From Roseateles koreensis (GTDB taxonomy: Bacteria; Pseudomonadota; Gammaproteobacteria; Burkholderiales; Burkholderiaceae_C): DNA of 63,452 nucleotides. The translations under genes and the position numbers were made by a program. The DNA is taken from contig NZ_JAQQXS010000021.1 of assembly GCF_028595305.1 (NCBI RefSeq), forward strand, positions 1 through 63,452. The letters run 5' to 3'. Of the stretch, positions 1-9,973 are shown in pieces. Each line of letters begins with the position of its first letter. Position 1 is the first letter of the stretch. The notes beneath the pieces are model-generated. The model saw nothing but the letters and a program-made list of their open reading frames with translations. It ran no database searches and was not told where the DNA came from.

Positions 1-1
1 C

Positions 2-202
2 CCCTCCAGAACTCCCAGAAATCAATATCGATTGGATATCTTCCTGGGAGTTCCGACCATCGGCATTCACCCCAAATCACCAGTGTTCATGCGGGTTGGC
101 GAGGTATTGCAGGTCAGACTAACTATTGAAGAAGTGGACTGGATTATTAAACACTTAACTCTGCTATTGAAAGATGCGTTTCCAGAAAAAGTAGAAAAAT
201 AG
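2..202 (+). CDS. C-terminal end of an unrecognised protein (cut by window edge)
   Basis: An open frame runs from the window edge to a TAG at 200-202 and gives 66 residues ending in VRLTIEEVDWIIKHLTLLLK and a short charged tail. The amphipathic C-terminal helix and lack of internal stops suggest a real coding end. The family cannot be named from this piece. It lies immediately left of the recombinase region, so it belongs either to the same island or to its flank. Confidence 0.5.
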   Translation, partial: PSRTPRNQYRLDIFLGVPTIGIHPKSPVFMRVGEVLQVRLTIEEVDWIIKHLTLLLKDAFPEKVEK

Positions 203-314
203 AAATCACAATCGTTGAACTTGAACTAAAACAACAAGTTCGCTGCGAGTTTTTGTATGAGAGTCAGAGCCCATGCCGAAAAAGAACGGGTTTTACCTCC
301 TGAGTCCATTGGAG

Positions 315-331
315 GTTTCAACCGTTGAAAG
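315..331. promoter_or_regulatory. Near-palindromic operator-like site, copy 1
   Basis: GTTTCAACCGTTGAAAG is palindromic except for its centre. Its exact reverse complement occurs at 384-400. Both copies lie in the leader of the serine recombinase gene, so they may bind a regulator or be recombination (res-like) half-sites. Function is inferred. Confidence 0.5.
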
Positions 332-383
332 TCGCTGATAGCCGGGTGGTCGCCAAGACCCTGTGCAGCGATGGTGAATCGCA

Positions 384-400
384 CTTTCAACGGTTGAAAC
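384..400. promoter_or_regulatory. Near-palindromic operator-like site, copy 2
   Basis: CTTTCAACGGTTGAAAC is the exact reverse complement of the site at 315-331, 52 bp away from it. A weaker relative with CTTTCAACC followed by GTCAAAAC lies near 442. The stretch 203-577 holds no convincing gene; these sites are its main structure. Confidence 0.5.
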
Positions 401-577
401 CTGCGTAGCATGCTGCAGGCTGGCCATTGGCGATCCGGCCTACTTTCAACCAGGGGTCAAAACTTGTTCCTTTTGACACCAGAGCAAATGGACAGCTCAT
501 TAGGCTCAAAAGTTACTTGTGAGTCATTGCAAGCCAGGCTCGCAATCGCTATATATCTTTTGATACAAAGCACACCC

Positions 578-1303
578 ATGGCCCGCATCGCTTATTACAG
601 AGTCTCTACCCGCGACCAGACTATCGAATCCCAGCGAAGCGCAATTAGTTGCGGCATAGCGTTCGACAAAGAGTTCATTGATGAAGGGGTCAGCGGTGCC
701 GTCCTGGCTGCGGCCCGCCCTGGATTCAGCGAGCTCCTCAAATACACCAGGGAGGGGGACACCTTATTCGTGTCCGCAGTTGACCGGTTGGGTCGCGATG
801 CCTTGGATGTCCAGGCCACGGTTCGAAATCTCATTGGCCGAGGTGTCTCGGTACATGTTCATGGGCTCGGCTTGATTTCGAAGGGGGTTGGCGAGTTGAT
901 CCTGGCAGTTTTGGCTCAGGTCGCGAGCTTGGAGCGAGATCGAATTGCTGAGCGTACTGCTGCCGGCAGAGCGACTGCCCGATCCACCTTGGATGCTACC
1001 GGCAAGACACACCGGGGGAAGACAAGCATGGGCCGTCCCTTCGGGGCCAATCCAGGTGAAGTTGCGCAGTGGCGGAGGGTTAACGGCGCCAGTATGAGTC
1101 AAACTGCAGCTCAGTTCGGTCTGTCACTGTCTACGGTCAAGCGGTACTGCTCTATAAAAGGCCAAGCCCTGGCAGACTGTGTGGCAGCCAACCTCACTCG
1201 CATGACAGATTCTGATTCGTCCATGAATGCGCTGTTGACAAAACTTGAAGGTGACGTTCCCTCGCGCTCTGACTTCGGCCCTTTTCGTGGGCGAAGAGGG
1301 TAG
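578..1303 (+). CDS. Serine recombinase / resolvase family protein
   Basis: This 241-residue protein has the resolvase/invertase N-terminal catalytic domain. It starts MARIAYYRVSTRD with the nucleophile at Ser10, has DRLGR at 69-73, and has the ERDRIAERTAAGR region at about 119-131. A helix-turn-helix follows at about 170-190 (MSQTAAQFGLSLSTVKRY). Such enzymes cut and rejoin DNA at short sites through a phosphoserine link. The ATG at 578 is chosen because the family fold begins right there, although the frame is open from 410. Unusual for the family is a C-terminal extension after the helix-turn-helix, ending DFGPFRGRR, which recurs in the 83-residue protein at 17,497. Palindromes lie upstream (315, 384) and downstream (1390). 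Confidence 0.9.
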   Translation: MARIAYYRVSTRDQTIESQRSAISCGIAFDKEFIDEGVSGAVLAAARPGFSELLKYTREGDTLFVSAVDRLGRDALDVQATVRNLIGRGVSVHVHGLGLISKGVGELILAVLAQVASLERDRIAERTAAGRATARSTLDATGKTHRGKTSMGRPFGANPGEVAQWRRVNGASMSQTAAQFGLSLSTVKRYCSIKGQALADCVAANLTRMTDSDSSMNALLTKLEGDVPSRSDFGPFRGRRG

Positions 1304-1389
1304 CTGCCATGTTTGATTAGTCAAAACACGAACCATGTTCACATTCGATCTACGTGCGTTTGATATATGCCGGCGCCAACCGCAAACTG

Positions 1390-1405
1390 TGTTTAACCGT
1401 TAAAT
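1390..1405. promoter_or_regulatory. Palindrome TGTTTAACCGTTAAAT
   Basis: This site differs from the reverse complement of the 17-bp palindrome at 17,957 only at its last bases. It shares the AACCGTT core with the sites at 315 and 384. It lies about 90 bp downstream of the recombinase. It is likely a protein-binding or recombination site; the binding protein is unknown. Confidence 0.4.
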
Positions 1406-1458
1406 CGTCAACCGCACAGCTTCCACATCGACACGATCAAGGGCGACATCAAGGCGCC

Positions 1459-1761
1459 TTAAAAGACCGCCCCTTGCTCTTCAGCACAAGACTGGCAAAG
1501 CGTCACACTGGACATCCAACCGACAGGATTTCGCTGCGAGCACTCTTTGCAGACGGCAAAGTAGCGCTTGCGCTGGATCACCGAAGCCGCCTGCTGCTGA
1601 ACTTTGTGTGGTGGAGTGTCAGGCGAGAGGGCAACCAAAGGCACCCACTTCATCGAGGGTTCATGCCCCGACCATGTGATGTCTCCTACAAAGATAACTA
1701 TGACGTCCGGATACTCGCTGACACGGACAAACTCATCGATGAGCTCTTGATCTTTGTTCAT
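1459..1761 (-). CDS. Small zinc-ribbon protein
   Basis: The 100-residue product starts MNKDQELIDEF and ends with a zinc-ribbon-like pair, CKEC then CQSC, about 16 residues apart near the C-terminus. The middle is hydrophobic and beta-rich (YPDVIVIFVGDITW). The ATG at 1761 is preferred over one 18 bases upstream because its bases form ATGA with the TGA that ends the upstream frame, a typical translational-coupling overlap. GGAAG lies upstream. The function is not recognised; a metal-binding, possibly nucleic-acid-associated partner of the decayed nuclease upstream is an inference. Confidence 0.55.
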   Translation of the reverse strand: MNKDQELIDEFVRVSEYPDVIVIFVGDITWSGHEPSMKWVPLVALSPDTPPHKVQQQAASVIQRKRYFAVCKECSQRNPVGWMSSVTLCQSCAEEQGAVF

Positions 1762-2127
1762 GTGCTCTTGCTTCCGCATTCAACCAAATTTGCTGACTTG
1801 AGGTCATATATTACCCGTGTAATTGATCCATCCTGAAGACGCTGGACGGCTTCATCAATCACATGATGGGGCACCATGAACCACTCCCTCGGCCTTACTG
1901 CTTACTGGATTCCCGAAGCGGTCATCAATAGTTAGGTCAAGCTGCGCGGATCTAAATAGACGATGGAAGATACTTTCCAGTCGCGTTCTATTCGCATTGT
2001 GCAATTTGTAGGTCGCGACCACTTCCACGGCAGACAACAAGTAGGTGCCCCAGCGCCGCAAATCGCGAAAACCGTTGGGCCGGCACTTGTTGGCGGTCGG
2101 GTTGGGTGGACAGGTACCAGGTACGCT
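1758..2127 (-). pseudogene. Decayed GIY-YIG / T5orf172-type nuclease fragment (frameshifted)
   Basis: The minus strand reads VVATYKLHNANRTRLES, a histidine-containing LDLTIDDRFGNPV stretch, then breaks. The frame one base over continues with PREWFMVPHHVIDEAVQRL to a TGA at 1758. Together these resemble the C-terminal part of T5orf172/GIY-YIG type proteins (family recognised from memory). An extra G in AAGGCC near 1891-1893 explains the shift. The N-terminal catalytic part is missing, because the frame is closed by a stop at 2128-2130. The frame ends inside the ATGA overlap with the zinc-ribbon gene, so the two were once an operon. A sequencing error could explain the shift but not the missing N-terminus. 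Confidence 0.6.
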
Positions 2128-2211
2128 TCAAAAATATTTGAATTTCTTCAACACCTGCGTAGTTTGTTGTCTATACAAAAAGCCGGTTTCCGGTTTTCAC
2201 TAGGACAAACA

Positions 2212-2778
2212 ATGCAAACAATGACGCATTCGCAAATTTGCAACACCAATTCAGAGCCTGCATCTGCACAGAGCGCGCCGCTTTTGATCAGATTGATCAG
2301 AGACGCCGCTCGGCGCCAGGGTCGGACGATTGAACAAATCGCCGCAGACCTAAACGTTACTCCGGGCTACCTGCATCAGCTCAGCAGCGGAATCAAACAA
2401 ATTCAGAATGTGGGCGTGGACTTTGTTCAGTCTGCAGCCCAGTTGCTGCAACTGCCACCGGTCATCGTGATGATGCTTGCAGGGACTATTCGGCCAATCG
2501 ATTGGCTAGCGCCAGATGAGCAGTATCTTGTCGCCGAGCGAATTCGCGCAGCTGATATGCGGGACGATCCAGCTTGGTCTATGCCTCGACCGTTTTCGGG
2601 CGATGCTACTGATCCAAGTTTGCGGGCAGCAGAGCTATGCATGTACGAAGCATTCAAAGGGTGCTCCCGAAATGCAAACGGTGCGCCGCCTCGGTTGCTT
2701 TCGAACATTTATCGTTTGCTACTACGAGTGGGACTCGATCAACTGACAGACACGGATTTAGAAGCCACGCTTCGTTAA
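2212..2778 (+). CDS. XRE/Cro-type DNA-binding protein (paralogue A)
   Basis: The 188-residue protein has a helix-turn-helix at about residues 36-60 (RTIEQIAADLNVTPGYLHQLSSG). A hydrophobic segment follows (LLQLPPVIVMMLAGTIRPIDWL, about 78-99), then an unfamiliar C-terminal half. It aligns without gaps over the first 100 residues to the protein at 16,437. The leaders are also alike: CTATACA about 41 bases and AGGACAAA just before the ATG. The start at 2212 is chosen for AGGAC upstream; an in-frame ATG at 2221 is also possible. It probably regulates island genes; the target is unknown. Confidence 0.8.
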   Translation: MQTMTHSQICNTNSEPASAQSAPLLIRLIRDAARRQGRTIEQIAADLNVTPGYLHQLSSGIKQIQNVGVDFVQSAAQLLQLPPVIVMMLAGTIRPIDWLAPDEQYLVAERIRAADMRDDPAWSMPRPFSGDATDPSLRAAELCMYEAFKGCSRNANGAPPRLLSNIYRLLLRVGLDQLTDTDLEATLR

Positions 2779-2784
2779 TATTTT

Positions 2785-2812
2785 AAAGGGCGCCCTAGTG
2801 CGCCCTTTTTTC
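2785..2812 (+). terminator. Rho-independent terminator
   Basis: AAAGGGCGC and GCGCCCTTT form a 9-bp stem around a 6-base loop, followed by a T run. It lies 7 bases after the XRE gene stop. The A-rich left side lets it also work for the convergent DUF3293 gene. Confidence 0.85.
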
Positions 2813-2849
2813 TTCGCCTAAATTCAGTCATCGGGTCATTTGCTGCAGG

Positions 2850-3278
2850 CTACTTAAGCAAAACAAGTTGAGGTACGGCGTCATCGCCTGCCCAAACAAT
2901 TGCGTTTTGCTCTAAGCGGTGGCCTAACGTCCTGGCTGCCTCCAAATTCAATCCCAGCACCAAATAGCTCGATTCTCCCGGCCAATTATTGTTTGGATGC
3001 TGACCAACGCCCTCAATAAAAGACAAGCTACGCGTCTTCAATTCCTGCGCAAGCTCGACTTGCCGCCGGGAGTTTTCTTCATCAGTCAAAACGGCACCAA
3101 AAGGGTTGCAGGCCGTAACGAAGGCACTGCTAAGAACACCTGTTGCTACCTGCACGGTCGCCAACTCTTGCGATGCAACACCTATTCGTAAAACGAACGG
3201 AGATTCACCGATAACCCTGTATTCAGTCTCTTCGTAAGCACGCCGGGTTTCAGGCTCGATGATTGATTCGAAATTCAT
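2850..3278 (-). CDS. DUF3293 domain protein
   Basis: The 142-residue protein matches the DUF3293 pattern: SAFVTACNPFGAVLTDEENSRR, then GVGQHPNNNWPGESSYLVLGL, then LGHRLEQNAIVWAG near the C-terminus. No biochemical role is established for the family. The ATG at 3278 is preferred because GGAAAAG lies just upstream; an upstream ATG at 3323 gives an extra cysteine-containing N-terminus without family support. It is the last gene of the minus-strand run that begins with the WYL regulator, 122 bases after SfsA, so it may be co-transcribed with the defence operon. Confidence 0.8.
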   Translation of the reverse strand: MNFESIIEPETRRAYEETEYRVIGESPFVLRIGVASQELATVQVATGVLSSAFVTACNPFGAVLTDEENSRRQVELAQELKTRSLSFIEGVGQHPNNNWPGESSYLVLGLNLEAARTLGHRLEQNAIVWAGDDAVPQLVLLK

Positions 3279-3400
3279 TTGCTTTTCCAAAATTGACTGC
3301 CTAGGCAAAGGACAGCTATGCACTGATGTTTGAAATCCTGGCCTGGCGCAGCCTTACGTCCAACTGCTGGCAGACATTCCGCCCTTGTTCGTTCTTCCGT

Positions 3401-4141
3401 TCATGTGTTCACCGACGTCAGTGAGTCATTGGCGTAAGGAAGTACTTGGGGTATGCCAAAGCCCTCAGGGCTGACTGCAACCGCTAGGGCGATCACTTCA
3501 ACGCCTGAAGCAACGGCTTCATCGAAGGCCTCGGCATAGACGGGATCGTGTGTATTGCTGACCACGAAACTTTTTGCATCAGCTCGTTGAACAAGAAAGA
3601 GCAGGACAGAGCGCTTTCCTCCCAAAGCTTGGCTTTTCAACGCTTTTAGATGTTTGACACCTCTTGGTGTAGCAGAGTCAGGGAAGCGGGCGACTCCACC
3701 TTCCACGACGGTAGCGCTCTTCACTTCAACCAAACACTCACCGTAAGGGCCGGTGAGCACAAAATCCACGCGGAAACCTACCTCCACCAGTTGCTCACGG
3801 GCCAGCGTGCAATAACTCTCAAGGCCCGGCACCAATTGCAACCTCAAAGCCTCCTCAACAATGCGGTTTGCAAGATGTGTATCCGTTCCGATCCAGCCAT
3901 CCTCAAACTCAACCGCTCGCCAGGTGTACCGACGCTTTCTTTTCGGGTCCGCGCTATCCCAAAGTAGAGCTGCCATGCCGGAGGTCAGGCAGCCAGTCAT
4001 GGCACCTGAGTTTGCACAGTAGACCAGCTCATCTGACCCTCCTGGCAAAGACATTTCAGCCAGAAACCGTTGCGGTCGGCGCAAAAACACTGCCTCACGC
4101 TGCGGCTGAGGAAACGTCATAAAAATGATGTCGCGACTCAT
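3401..4141 (-). CDS. sfsA: SfsA-family nuclease-fold protein
   Basis: The 246-residue protein follows the SfsA family throughout: RFLAEMSLPGG near the start, YCANSGAMTGCLTSG, WIGTDTHLANRIVEEAL, then the nuclease-fold core RVDFVLTG...CLVEVKSATV and FPDSATPRGVKHLKAL. SfsA proteins combine an OB-like N-terminal part with a PD-(D/E)XK-type core; the EVKS lysine and preceding acidic residues are kept. The name comes from maltose fermentation in E. coli, but DNA binding or cleavage is the more direct property. It lies 70 bases after the DUF499 ATPase on the same strand. That place makes a role with the defence operon plausible, though chromosomal SfsA is also common. The start could be an internal ATG at 4120. 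Confidence 0.85.
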   Translation of the reverse strand: MSRDIIFMTFPQPQREAVFLRRPQRFLAEMSLPGGSDELVYCANSGAMTGCLTSGMAALLWDSADPKRKRRYTWRAVEFEDGWIGTDTHLANRIVEEALRLQLVPGLESYCTLAREQLVEVGFRVDFVLTGPYGECLVEVKSATVVEGGVARFPDSATPRGVKHLKALKSQALGGKRSVLLFLVQRADAKSFVVSNTHDPVYAEAFDEAVASGVEVIALAVAVSPEGFGIPQVLPYANDSLTSVNT

Positions 4142-4210
4142 GGAAAGCTAACCTTAAAGGTTCGGGCGCACTTGGCGCACGTAGGTACCGGGGGCACTCT
4201 CTCGGCCCGC

Positions 4211-7123
4211 TCAGTCCTCGAACGCCCGGTTCTTGAACTTCAACTGATCGCAGTTCTCACGCGCGGCCCGCTGGATACCATCGTCGAAGCCACTTGGCGA
4301 CTCGGCCTCGATCTCGACGGAGATGCGCACCTTCACACCGGGCTTTTGCGTGAACAGCATAAGCACCTCCTCGGCAACATCCGAGAACTGCAACTTGGCT
4401 CTGACCGGATCGAGCTCCACGGAGCCAAAGAACATCGTCTTCTTGGCCGATGCTGCGCCGCCACCCGAACCCGTGCCTGTTCCCGATCCGGCACCAGTCG
4501 AACCGCCACCGCCCGAGCCAGCTGATCCCTCGCCCGTGCCGGTCGAGGTAGTAGAAGTTCCGCCCGAGGATTCGCCTTTGGACCCGCCTCCGGCGCCTGT
4601 GCTTCCCGCTTCCTTCTCCTTGGCCGCTGCCGCTCGCTCTGCAGCCTCCTCAGCGAGCTTGGCTGCAAACGCTGCCGCCGCTTTGGGCTCGATCAGCAGC
4701 AATGCATCATCAAGAATCGGGGTAGTGCTCTGCGCAAAACTGAAGCCTTGGAATCGGCCTTCCTCGCGCCCGTAAGCGATGCCGAAGAAGTCGCGGGAGG
4801 CCGCGCCCGCGGCAATGGTGGCTCTCAAATTATCGGCTTCGCGCAGTCTCGGCAGATAGAGGTAGCAGCAAGTTTTCTGCCACGTCTCCAAGGCACCGAC
4901 CGCCGTCGCGTCGTCCTTCCAAAACCACGTTTGCAGCATCTTGGCCAAATGAATCGGCGCCCACTCGGTGATCAGGAGCTCATGCTCCTTGAGTACCTTC
5001 TCGATTTCCTCGGTGCGGTTAACAGCAGTCGGATTGATCAGGAAGTGGTCCCACTGAAGCTCTCCAATGCCCTTGCCGGGTTTGGCCTCCTGCAAGGGCG
5101 CCAGCAGCCACTTGAAGGTCTCGCGCACCATCCGACCCAAAGCGTCGTTGGCGAGTTCAAGGCTTTTCGATGCTTGTTTAGTCTGATGACCGTCGAGATT
5201 GAGGCGCCCTTCCTTCACGTCATCAACGATGGACTTCCACGCCAGAAGTGAAGTTACCTGATCTCTCAGGCGAGGAAGGCTGTCGGTATCAGGGGCCAAG
5301 AAGACCAAACGATTTTGCTTTTGCCTCGGCTGGTCACCCCTCCCCTTCAAGATTGCGGTGGCTGCATCAATTGCAGGACTTTGAGCACCCTTGCTGAAGG
5401 TCGCCTCCGGCGACAGCACCACGAGCCGGAGCTGCCAGTCGTCCGGCACGTCCGACGATGGCGTGAACACATGGGTGCCGCCAAAGACGCCATTGGCGAA
5501 ACGCAGCTTGTCCTTGATGAAGGGATATACGTCTTCGCGCATGTCGAACCGCCGCTTGCGGTCTTCCATCTCGCGCCGGAGGTTGGGGCGCGTGTCGAAC
5601 CAGAAGCGGTTGTTCGCGCTGTTGATGTACTGCAAGCGGTCCACCAAGGCCCGTACACCATCCTTGTAGTGACCCAGCACTTGGCCAGGCTGCGCGCTGC
5701 CCAACAGCATCCGCTCCAACTCGATGCCTCGGTGGTGCTTGGCGCCACCCACGGCTCCGGCGTCAGGGGCTGAACCCAAGAACACGGTTCGCGCAATGCG
5801 GCGGCATGCATGGATCGCACCGAACAGTGGGCGGGCGTTGTCGAGCTCGGTGCTCGCGGCCCGTTCGCCGTCAATATCACGGTCCAACACGGGGTCCCAG
5901 CCCTGCTCAAGGTAAACAATCGTTTCGTTTCTTGTGTCTGAATCAAATAGCGGGAGGCTCCCTGGTTGAATCATGAGGTCATTGTTGCCGGTGGTCCAAA
6001 GACGGTGGATCACTGTGGCCATCAGCTTCAAGACACCGCGTGTCCTTTGAAAGTTAGGCAGCGACGACCAATCCTCATAGAGCCGGTCGAAGACTTCCGG
6101 GTGGATCGGATAAGCGTGTTTAAGCCGATCTAGGTAGCCGGTCTCTTGGGTTTCGGGCGGGAAGTCGCCCGCGTTGGCGGTGTAGTAGTCAGCATAGGCG
6201 CGGCACACTTCCTCGGCGGCGAGACGATCCGTGACATCCGCGAACAAGCGCCTGCGAACGATCTCGAAGGCCTCCTCGGTCGCCACCGGCTTCCACAAGG
6301 CCTGCACACGTCCAAAATAGTGCTCCAAAGCCCTCAAGGCCTTCACGCCCTGCTGGCTACCTGCCTCCCGATCCGAGAACGGGAGCGACGCCAGAAGAAT
6401 CGCATTGGGCACGGCCTTCAAGGCTTCGGTCAGCGACTGGATGAACGAGAGCTGCGTGTCGTAGGTGCCGCCCGACAGCGTCTTGCCCTCCTCGAACTGC
6501 GAAACGTACCGGACCAACTCGTCCATCAGGATGATGCAAGGCGCGCTGCCGCCAATGATGTCGGCCAGCACGCTTTTTCCCGGAGCCGTCCCGTCGCGGT
6601 CAGCTTCCGAAAGCTTGGCGAAGGCGGCTTCTCCACCCAACTGCCAAGCCATCTCGCCCCAGATCGTTTTTACGGTGGTCTTGCCATACACGCGCGGCTT
6701 GCTCGCGAGGTCCAGCAAGTCCACGCCGTCCAGCACTGCCACGCGGGCCTTGGGCAACTCGGTGATACCTGCAGCATCCAAGATCGGCGGAATACCCTGC
6801 ATCTTGCTTGCGGTGGTTGCGCCCTTGGCTAGGTGATAGACCGCCAACAGCGTGTGGGTCTTGCCGCCTCCAAAGGCGGTCTGCAACTGCACGACCGGGT
6901 CGCCGCCTTTGCCAGCCAACCGCTTGACGACGGAGTCGAGCAAGAGGCGCATGCCTTCGGTGATGAAGGTCCGCTGAAAGAACAGGGCCGCGTCCTGATA
7001 CTCCTCGGTCGCGATGCCCTGATGCACCTTGGAGATGTCGGCGGCGAACTCGGCTTGCTGGAAAGTGCCCTTCAAGACATCTTCGTGGGGGACGGCGATT
7101 TCGCGCCAAGGTTTCAGACTCAT
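4211..7123 (-). CDS. DUF499 ATPase, third core gene of an Hma-type defence operon
   Basis: This 970-residue P-loop ATPase of the DUF499 family has Walker A at 85-90 (GGGKTH, in [15 protein letters not shown]) and a Walker B-like CIILMDEL at about 196-203. The first 60 residues ([20 protein letters not shown]) are typical of the family. After the ATPase and helical regions comes a Gly/Ser/Thr-rich linker of about 50 residues (4450-4600), then an 80-residue globular tail. DUF499 ATPases are found beside DUF1156 methylases and helicases in anti-phage islands. GGGAG before the ATG supports the start. The gene follows the methylase by 12 bases. The mechanism is unknown; ATP-driven sensing or DNA remodelling is inferred. 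Confidence 0.85.
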   Translation of the reverse strand: MSLKPWREIAVPHEDVLKGTFQQAEFAADISKVHQGIATEEYQDAALFFQRTFITEGMRLLLDSVVKRLAGKGGDPVVQLQTAFGGGKTHTLLAVYHLAKGATTASKMQGIPPILDAAGITELPKARVAVLDGVDLLDLASKPRVYGKTTVKTIWGEMAWQLGGEAAFAKLSEADRDGTAPGKSVLADIIGGSAPCIILMDELVRYVSQFEEGKTLSGGTYDTQLSFIQSLTEALKAVPNAILLASLPFSDREAGSQQGVKALRALEHYFGRVQALWKPVATEEAFEIVRRRLFADVTDRLAAEEVCRAYADYYTANAGDFPPETQETGYLDRLKHAYPIHPEVFDRLYEDWSSLPNFQRTRGVLKLMATVIHRLWTTGNNDLMIQPGSLPLFDSDTRNETIVYLEQGWDPVLDRDIDGERAASTELDNARPLFGAIHACRRIARTVFLGSAPDAGAVGGAKHHRGIELERMLLGSAQPGQVLGHYKDGVRALVDRLQYINSANNRFWFDTRPNLRREMEDRKRRFDMREDVYPFIKDKLRFANGVFGGTHVFTPSSDVPDDWQLRLVVLSPEATFSKGAQSPAIDAATAILKGRGDQPRQKQNRLVFLAPDTDSLPRLRDQVTSLLAWKSIVDDVKEGRLNLDGHQTKQASKSLELANDALGRMVRETFKWLLAPLQEAKPGKGIGELQWDHFLINPTAVNRTEEIEKVLKEHELLITEWAPIHLAKMLQTWFWKDDATAVGALETWQKTCCYLYLPRLREADNLRATIAAGAASRDFFGIAYGREEGRFQGFSFAQSTTPILDDALLLIEPKAAAAFAAKLAEEAAERAAAAKEKEAGSTGAGGGSKGESSGGTSTTSTGTGEGSAGSGGGGSTGAGSGTGTGSGGGAASAKKTMFFGSVELDPVRAKLQFSDVAEEVLMLFTQKPGVKVRISVEIEAESPSGFDDGIQRAARENCDQLKFKNRAFED

Positions 7124-7135
7124 TGTTTTTCTCCC

Positions 7136-9973
7136 TTAATCCTCGATAGACATTTGCGATCCGAAGTGGCCCTTCTCGTGCGAGGCGTTTTCGATGCCCG
7201 TCCAAGAGGTGATCAATTCGTTGTAGCCCATGGCCTCTTCCGCCCAGCCCTTGCGCTCGCACAGGGTGTAGAGCCGATAGGCCAGATTTCGAATGTGGTC
7301 GGCTCGGGCGGGCATTCCTGCGAGCAACTCTCCGGACGCAGACTCGCCTTGGGCTTGCAGCGCCCGGATCATTTGGTGCAAAGCCTCCCAAACCGGCGTG
7401 TTGTTGTCGTTCTCCGGCAGCCAATCCGACGGGTATTCAGAAGGCTTGAACAACCTGACGTTGCCTGAGCCCGACTCGACCACGCCAGCGGCGGCCACGC
7501 CTTGTACGCTTGTCCCCTTGGCTCGGGCCAGCACGTCGGCTTGCCCGAATTCGCCCGCCGACCAGCCTTGCTCATCGAACCACGAGAGGCAGAACTGAGT
7601 GTCGGAATCAAAGTCGTCTGCGCCTTCAGTGAGCATCTTGTTGATGATAGTCAGCGCAGTATGGACGGTCATCGGACTACCATCAGCTTCGAGCACAGCC
7701 GAGTACTTCGAGAAGATCGCCATACCAGGGCCGATGACTGCTTGGGCCAAGTCAACGGGAGCAACTGGCGATACCCCTTCGGCTCCGCCAATCATCACGT
7801 CTAGCGCTTCGGAAAGCTGATCCTTGAGCTCGCGTTGGAACTCCCGGCGCGAAACCGTTTGGGCATCTGTATCACGCTTTCGGCACACCAGCACGATGGA
7901 GGAGGCCAAAGCATTCGATCCAATAGCCCGCCCCCGGCTGCTGCGCTCGGTGCGCACGGGCCAAGTTCCTGTGATGACGAAATCGGCCTTGATGACCGAC
8001 TCTAGGAAGCTTTCCCAGCCGGAAGACGCCGTGCCGCTTGCCCCTGTGTCGCTTTGCTTGAACGCATAGTAGATGGTGACGGGAACCGACTCGTTGGACT
8101 TCGCATGCATTTGGCGCAGAGCCAATGTCATACCGTCGGTGAAGTGGCGCATCGCATCGTTGATGTCTGCATACAAGCTGTGCGAGGCCACCAACTCGTC
8201 GGCCTTCGGCGTTTGCCTGGTCGCGAAGATGTCAGGGAAGACTTGTCGCAGGCAGGGGCGCATCCAGATGTAGAAAAAGTCCGAAAGATTCGAATACGGA
8301 ACGTTGTCGTAATACGGCGGATCGGTGGACACCACCGTCTGCGACTCGTTCGGAATGCTGGACTTGGCCGCGTCAAGTTGCATCGCGTGCCCTGTCTTGT
8401 AGGCAGGAAGCAAATCGATCACGCGCGCTATCCAGCCCAATGCACTTACCCATGAACCGCCGCCATCCGTCAGAGGATTGATTTCGCCGTAGTCCCAAAC
8501 GATGGGCAGAGCGTGCTTAGTGAACGCGTGGGCGACAAACTCGCCGCCCGACTCCCATGAGGTCAGTGTGTTCCAGTAGTCGGCCGCCCGCCCAATCGCG
8601 CATGTCAAGTAAACAGATATTGCCTCGGCGTAGGCGGTGGCGCCCATGCCGCCTTGCTCCAAGCCCAAACCATCGTCCTTTAAGCCTGACTTGATCGCGT
8701 CGCGCTTAATGACATCGCGCGCCTCGACCACCAAAGCCCCGAAAGTGGACAAAGCCAATTGCTGCCGGACATTAAAGAGGCTCTGGAAGGTCTTCATGCC
8801 ATAGACCACGACATTGGTGCAACCTGCCCAATGCAGGATGTCCGCCTCCGGCGCTGTGGGTTCGATGGCAGAGAAGTCCAGCTCCTCCATCTCGCTGGCC
8901 GCGACGTAAGCCTTGCCATTGGGCGTATTGACTACGGCAGCCATCATCCGCTGACCCATTCGCCCAGAGACCCCTTCTGCTCGTATATAGGTCAATGGAA
9001 TTGGTGACTCTGTCAGGATGCAAATCCCTCCACGGCCACCGACCGTGCTGGTCAATTTCGGGCTGCCTCCCTCCTGGATTGCAAACGAGTAGCTACGCTT
9101 GTCGGCGGCGACCTTGGGAACGATGTGCATTTCCCTGCCTTCGCGCGTGGCGAGCTGAAACGACTTCGCCAACGGAATATGGGCACCACCCGCTGCGGGG
9201 TTGGGACTCGCGACAGTCCTGCACCAAAGCCAAGTCAACACGGTGCCCGTACCTCCACCCAGCCGTTTGGGAAGCTTGATCGGTGCGTAATGCTTGGCGA
9301 GCCTCTTGGAGGCCTCCTGCCCGACCCATTTGCCATAGCGGCGCAGGTCTTCAGAGAGTCCTCGGGCTCCAAGCCAGCGCTCGGGAATGCGCTCTTGATT
9401 CGCGGCCAATGACTGCGGCCCCACTGGCGGCTTGTCCTTGAACCGCGGTGGAATCTCAATCATGGCCTTGTTCAGCACCACGGGCACAGGATTCAAGTCA
9501 GTCGCGTAGCTCTCGAATCCAAGGCGCTGGGCCTCCAGTGGAAGCGAACCACCGCCAGCGAACGGGTCATGGAAGACTGGCAAGACGTTAGGGTCGAATC
9601 CGGGCACTCCCGGATTGAGGTCGCAGGTCTCCTTCCACGACTTTCGGATTTCTGCCCGAGCTCGGTCGAGCACCTCTTGGTTGTCAGTGTTCTCCCACTT
9701 CACCAAATCGCGAATGATGTTGAACAGGCGCTCGCGCTCGATCTTGGCCTTCTCTTTGTTGACGCCGCGCCCTAGATGGCGCTCGTAGCCTGGATCATTG
9801 ACCATCTGAGCGAACAGGATCGCCCTCGCTGCAGCCAGCGGCCGGCGGGCGAACCAAAGATGCAACGTGGACGGATGCCCGTGGCGGATCGACTTTTCCT
9901 TGGACGATGCGACATTGATGTCGTCCAGTGGCAGAGCCACTTCGATGAGTTTTTTTGGTGTTTTGATGGTCAT
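7136..9973 (-). CDS. DUF1156 DNA methylase, second core gene of the Hma-type operon
   Basis: The 945-residue protein begins [20 protein letters not shown]. Residues 7-60 are the DUF1156 signature, including [17 protein letters not shown]. Motif I of the SAM-binding fold is DPFAGGGS at 136-143 and the catalytic DPPY is at 551-554, so it should be an adenine-N6 or cytosine-N4 amino-methylase. The ATG at 9973 overlaps the helicase stop as ATGA, which fixes the start; the longer frame upstream lies inside the helicase gene. In such operons the methylase is thought to mark self DNA. The recognition sequence cannot be read from the protein. Confidence 0.9.
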   Translation of the reverse strand: MTIKTPKKLIEVALPLDDINVASSKEKSIRHGHPSTLHLWFARRPLAAARAILFAQMVNDPGYERHLGRGVNKEKAKIERERLFNIIRDLVKWENTDNQEVLDRARAEIRKSWKETCDLNPGVPGFDPNVLPVFHDPFAGGGSLPLEAQRLGFESYATDLNPVPVVLNKAMIEIPPRFKDKPPVGPQSLAANQERIPERWLGARGLSEDLRRYGKWVGQEASKRLAKHYAPIKLPKRLGGGTGTVLTWLWCRTVASPNPAAGGAHIPLAKSFQLATREGREMHIVPKVAADKRSYSFAIQEGGSPKLTSTVGGRGGICILTESPIPLTYIRAEGVSGRMGQRMMAAVVNTPNGKAYVAASEMEELDFSAIEPTAPEADILHWAGCTNVVVYGMKTFQSLFNVRQQLALSTFGALVVEARDVIKRDAIKSGLKDDGLGLEQGGMGATAYAEAISVYLTCAIGRAADYWNTLTSWESGGEFVAHAFTKHALPIVWDYGEINPLTDGGGSWVSALGWIARVIDLLPAYKTGHAMQLDAAKSSIPNESQTVVSTDPPYYDNVPYSNLSDFFYIWMRPCLRQVFPDIFATRQTPKADELVASHSLYADINDAMRHFTDGMTLALRQMHAKSNESVPVTIYYAFKQSDTGASGTASSGWESFLESVIKADFVITGTWPVRTERSSRGRAIGSNALASSIVLVCRKRDTDAQTVSRREFQRELKDQLSEALDVMIGGAEGVSPVAPVDLAQAVIGPGMAIFSKYSAVLEADGSPMTVHTALTIINKMLTEGADDFDSDTQFCLSWFDEQGWSAGEFGQADVLARAKGTSVQGVAAAGVVESGSGNVRLFKPSEYPSDWLPENDNNTPVWEALHQMIRALQAQGESASGELLAGMPARADHIRNLAYRLYTLCERKGWAEEAMGYNELITSWTGIENASHEKGHFGSQMSIED

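Noticed and set aside
315-400. parS centromere sites
   Set aside because: The palindromes resemble parS in symmetry but not in sequence, and no ParA or ParB gene is in the window.
1354-1836. Plus-strand open frame of 160 codons
   Set aside because: It lies opposite the zinc-ribbon gene and nuclease remnant, has no ribosome site and an irregular composition.
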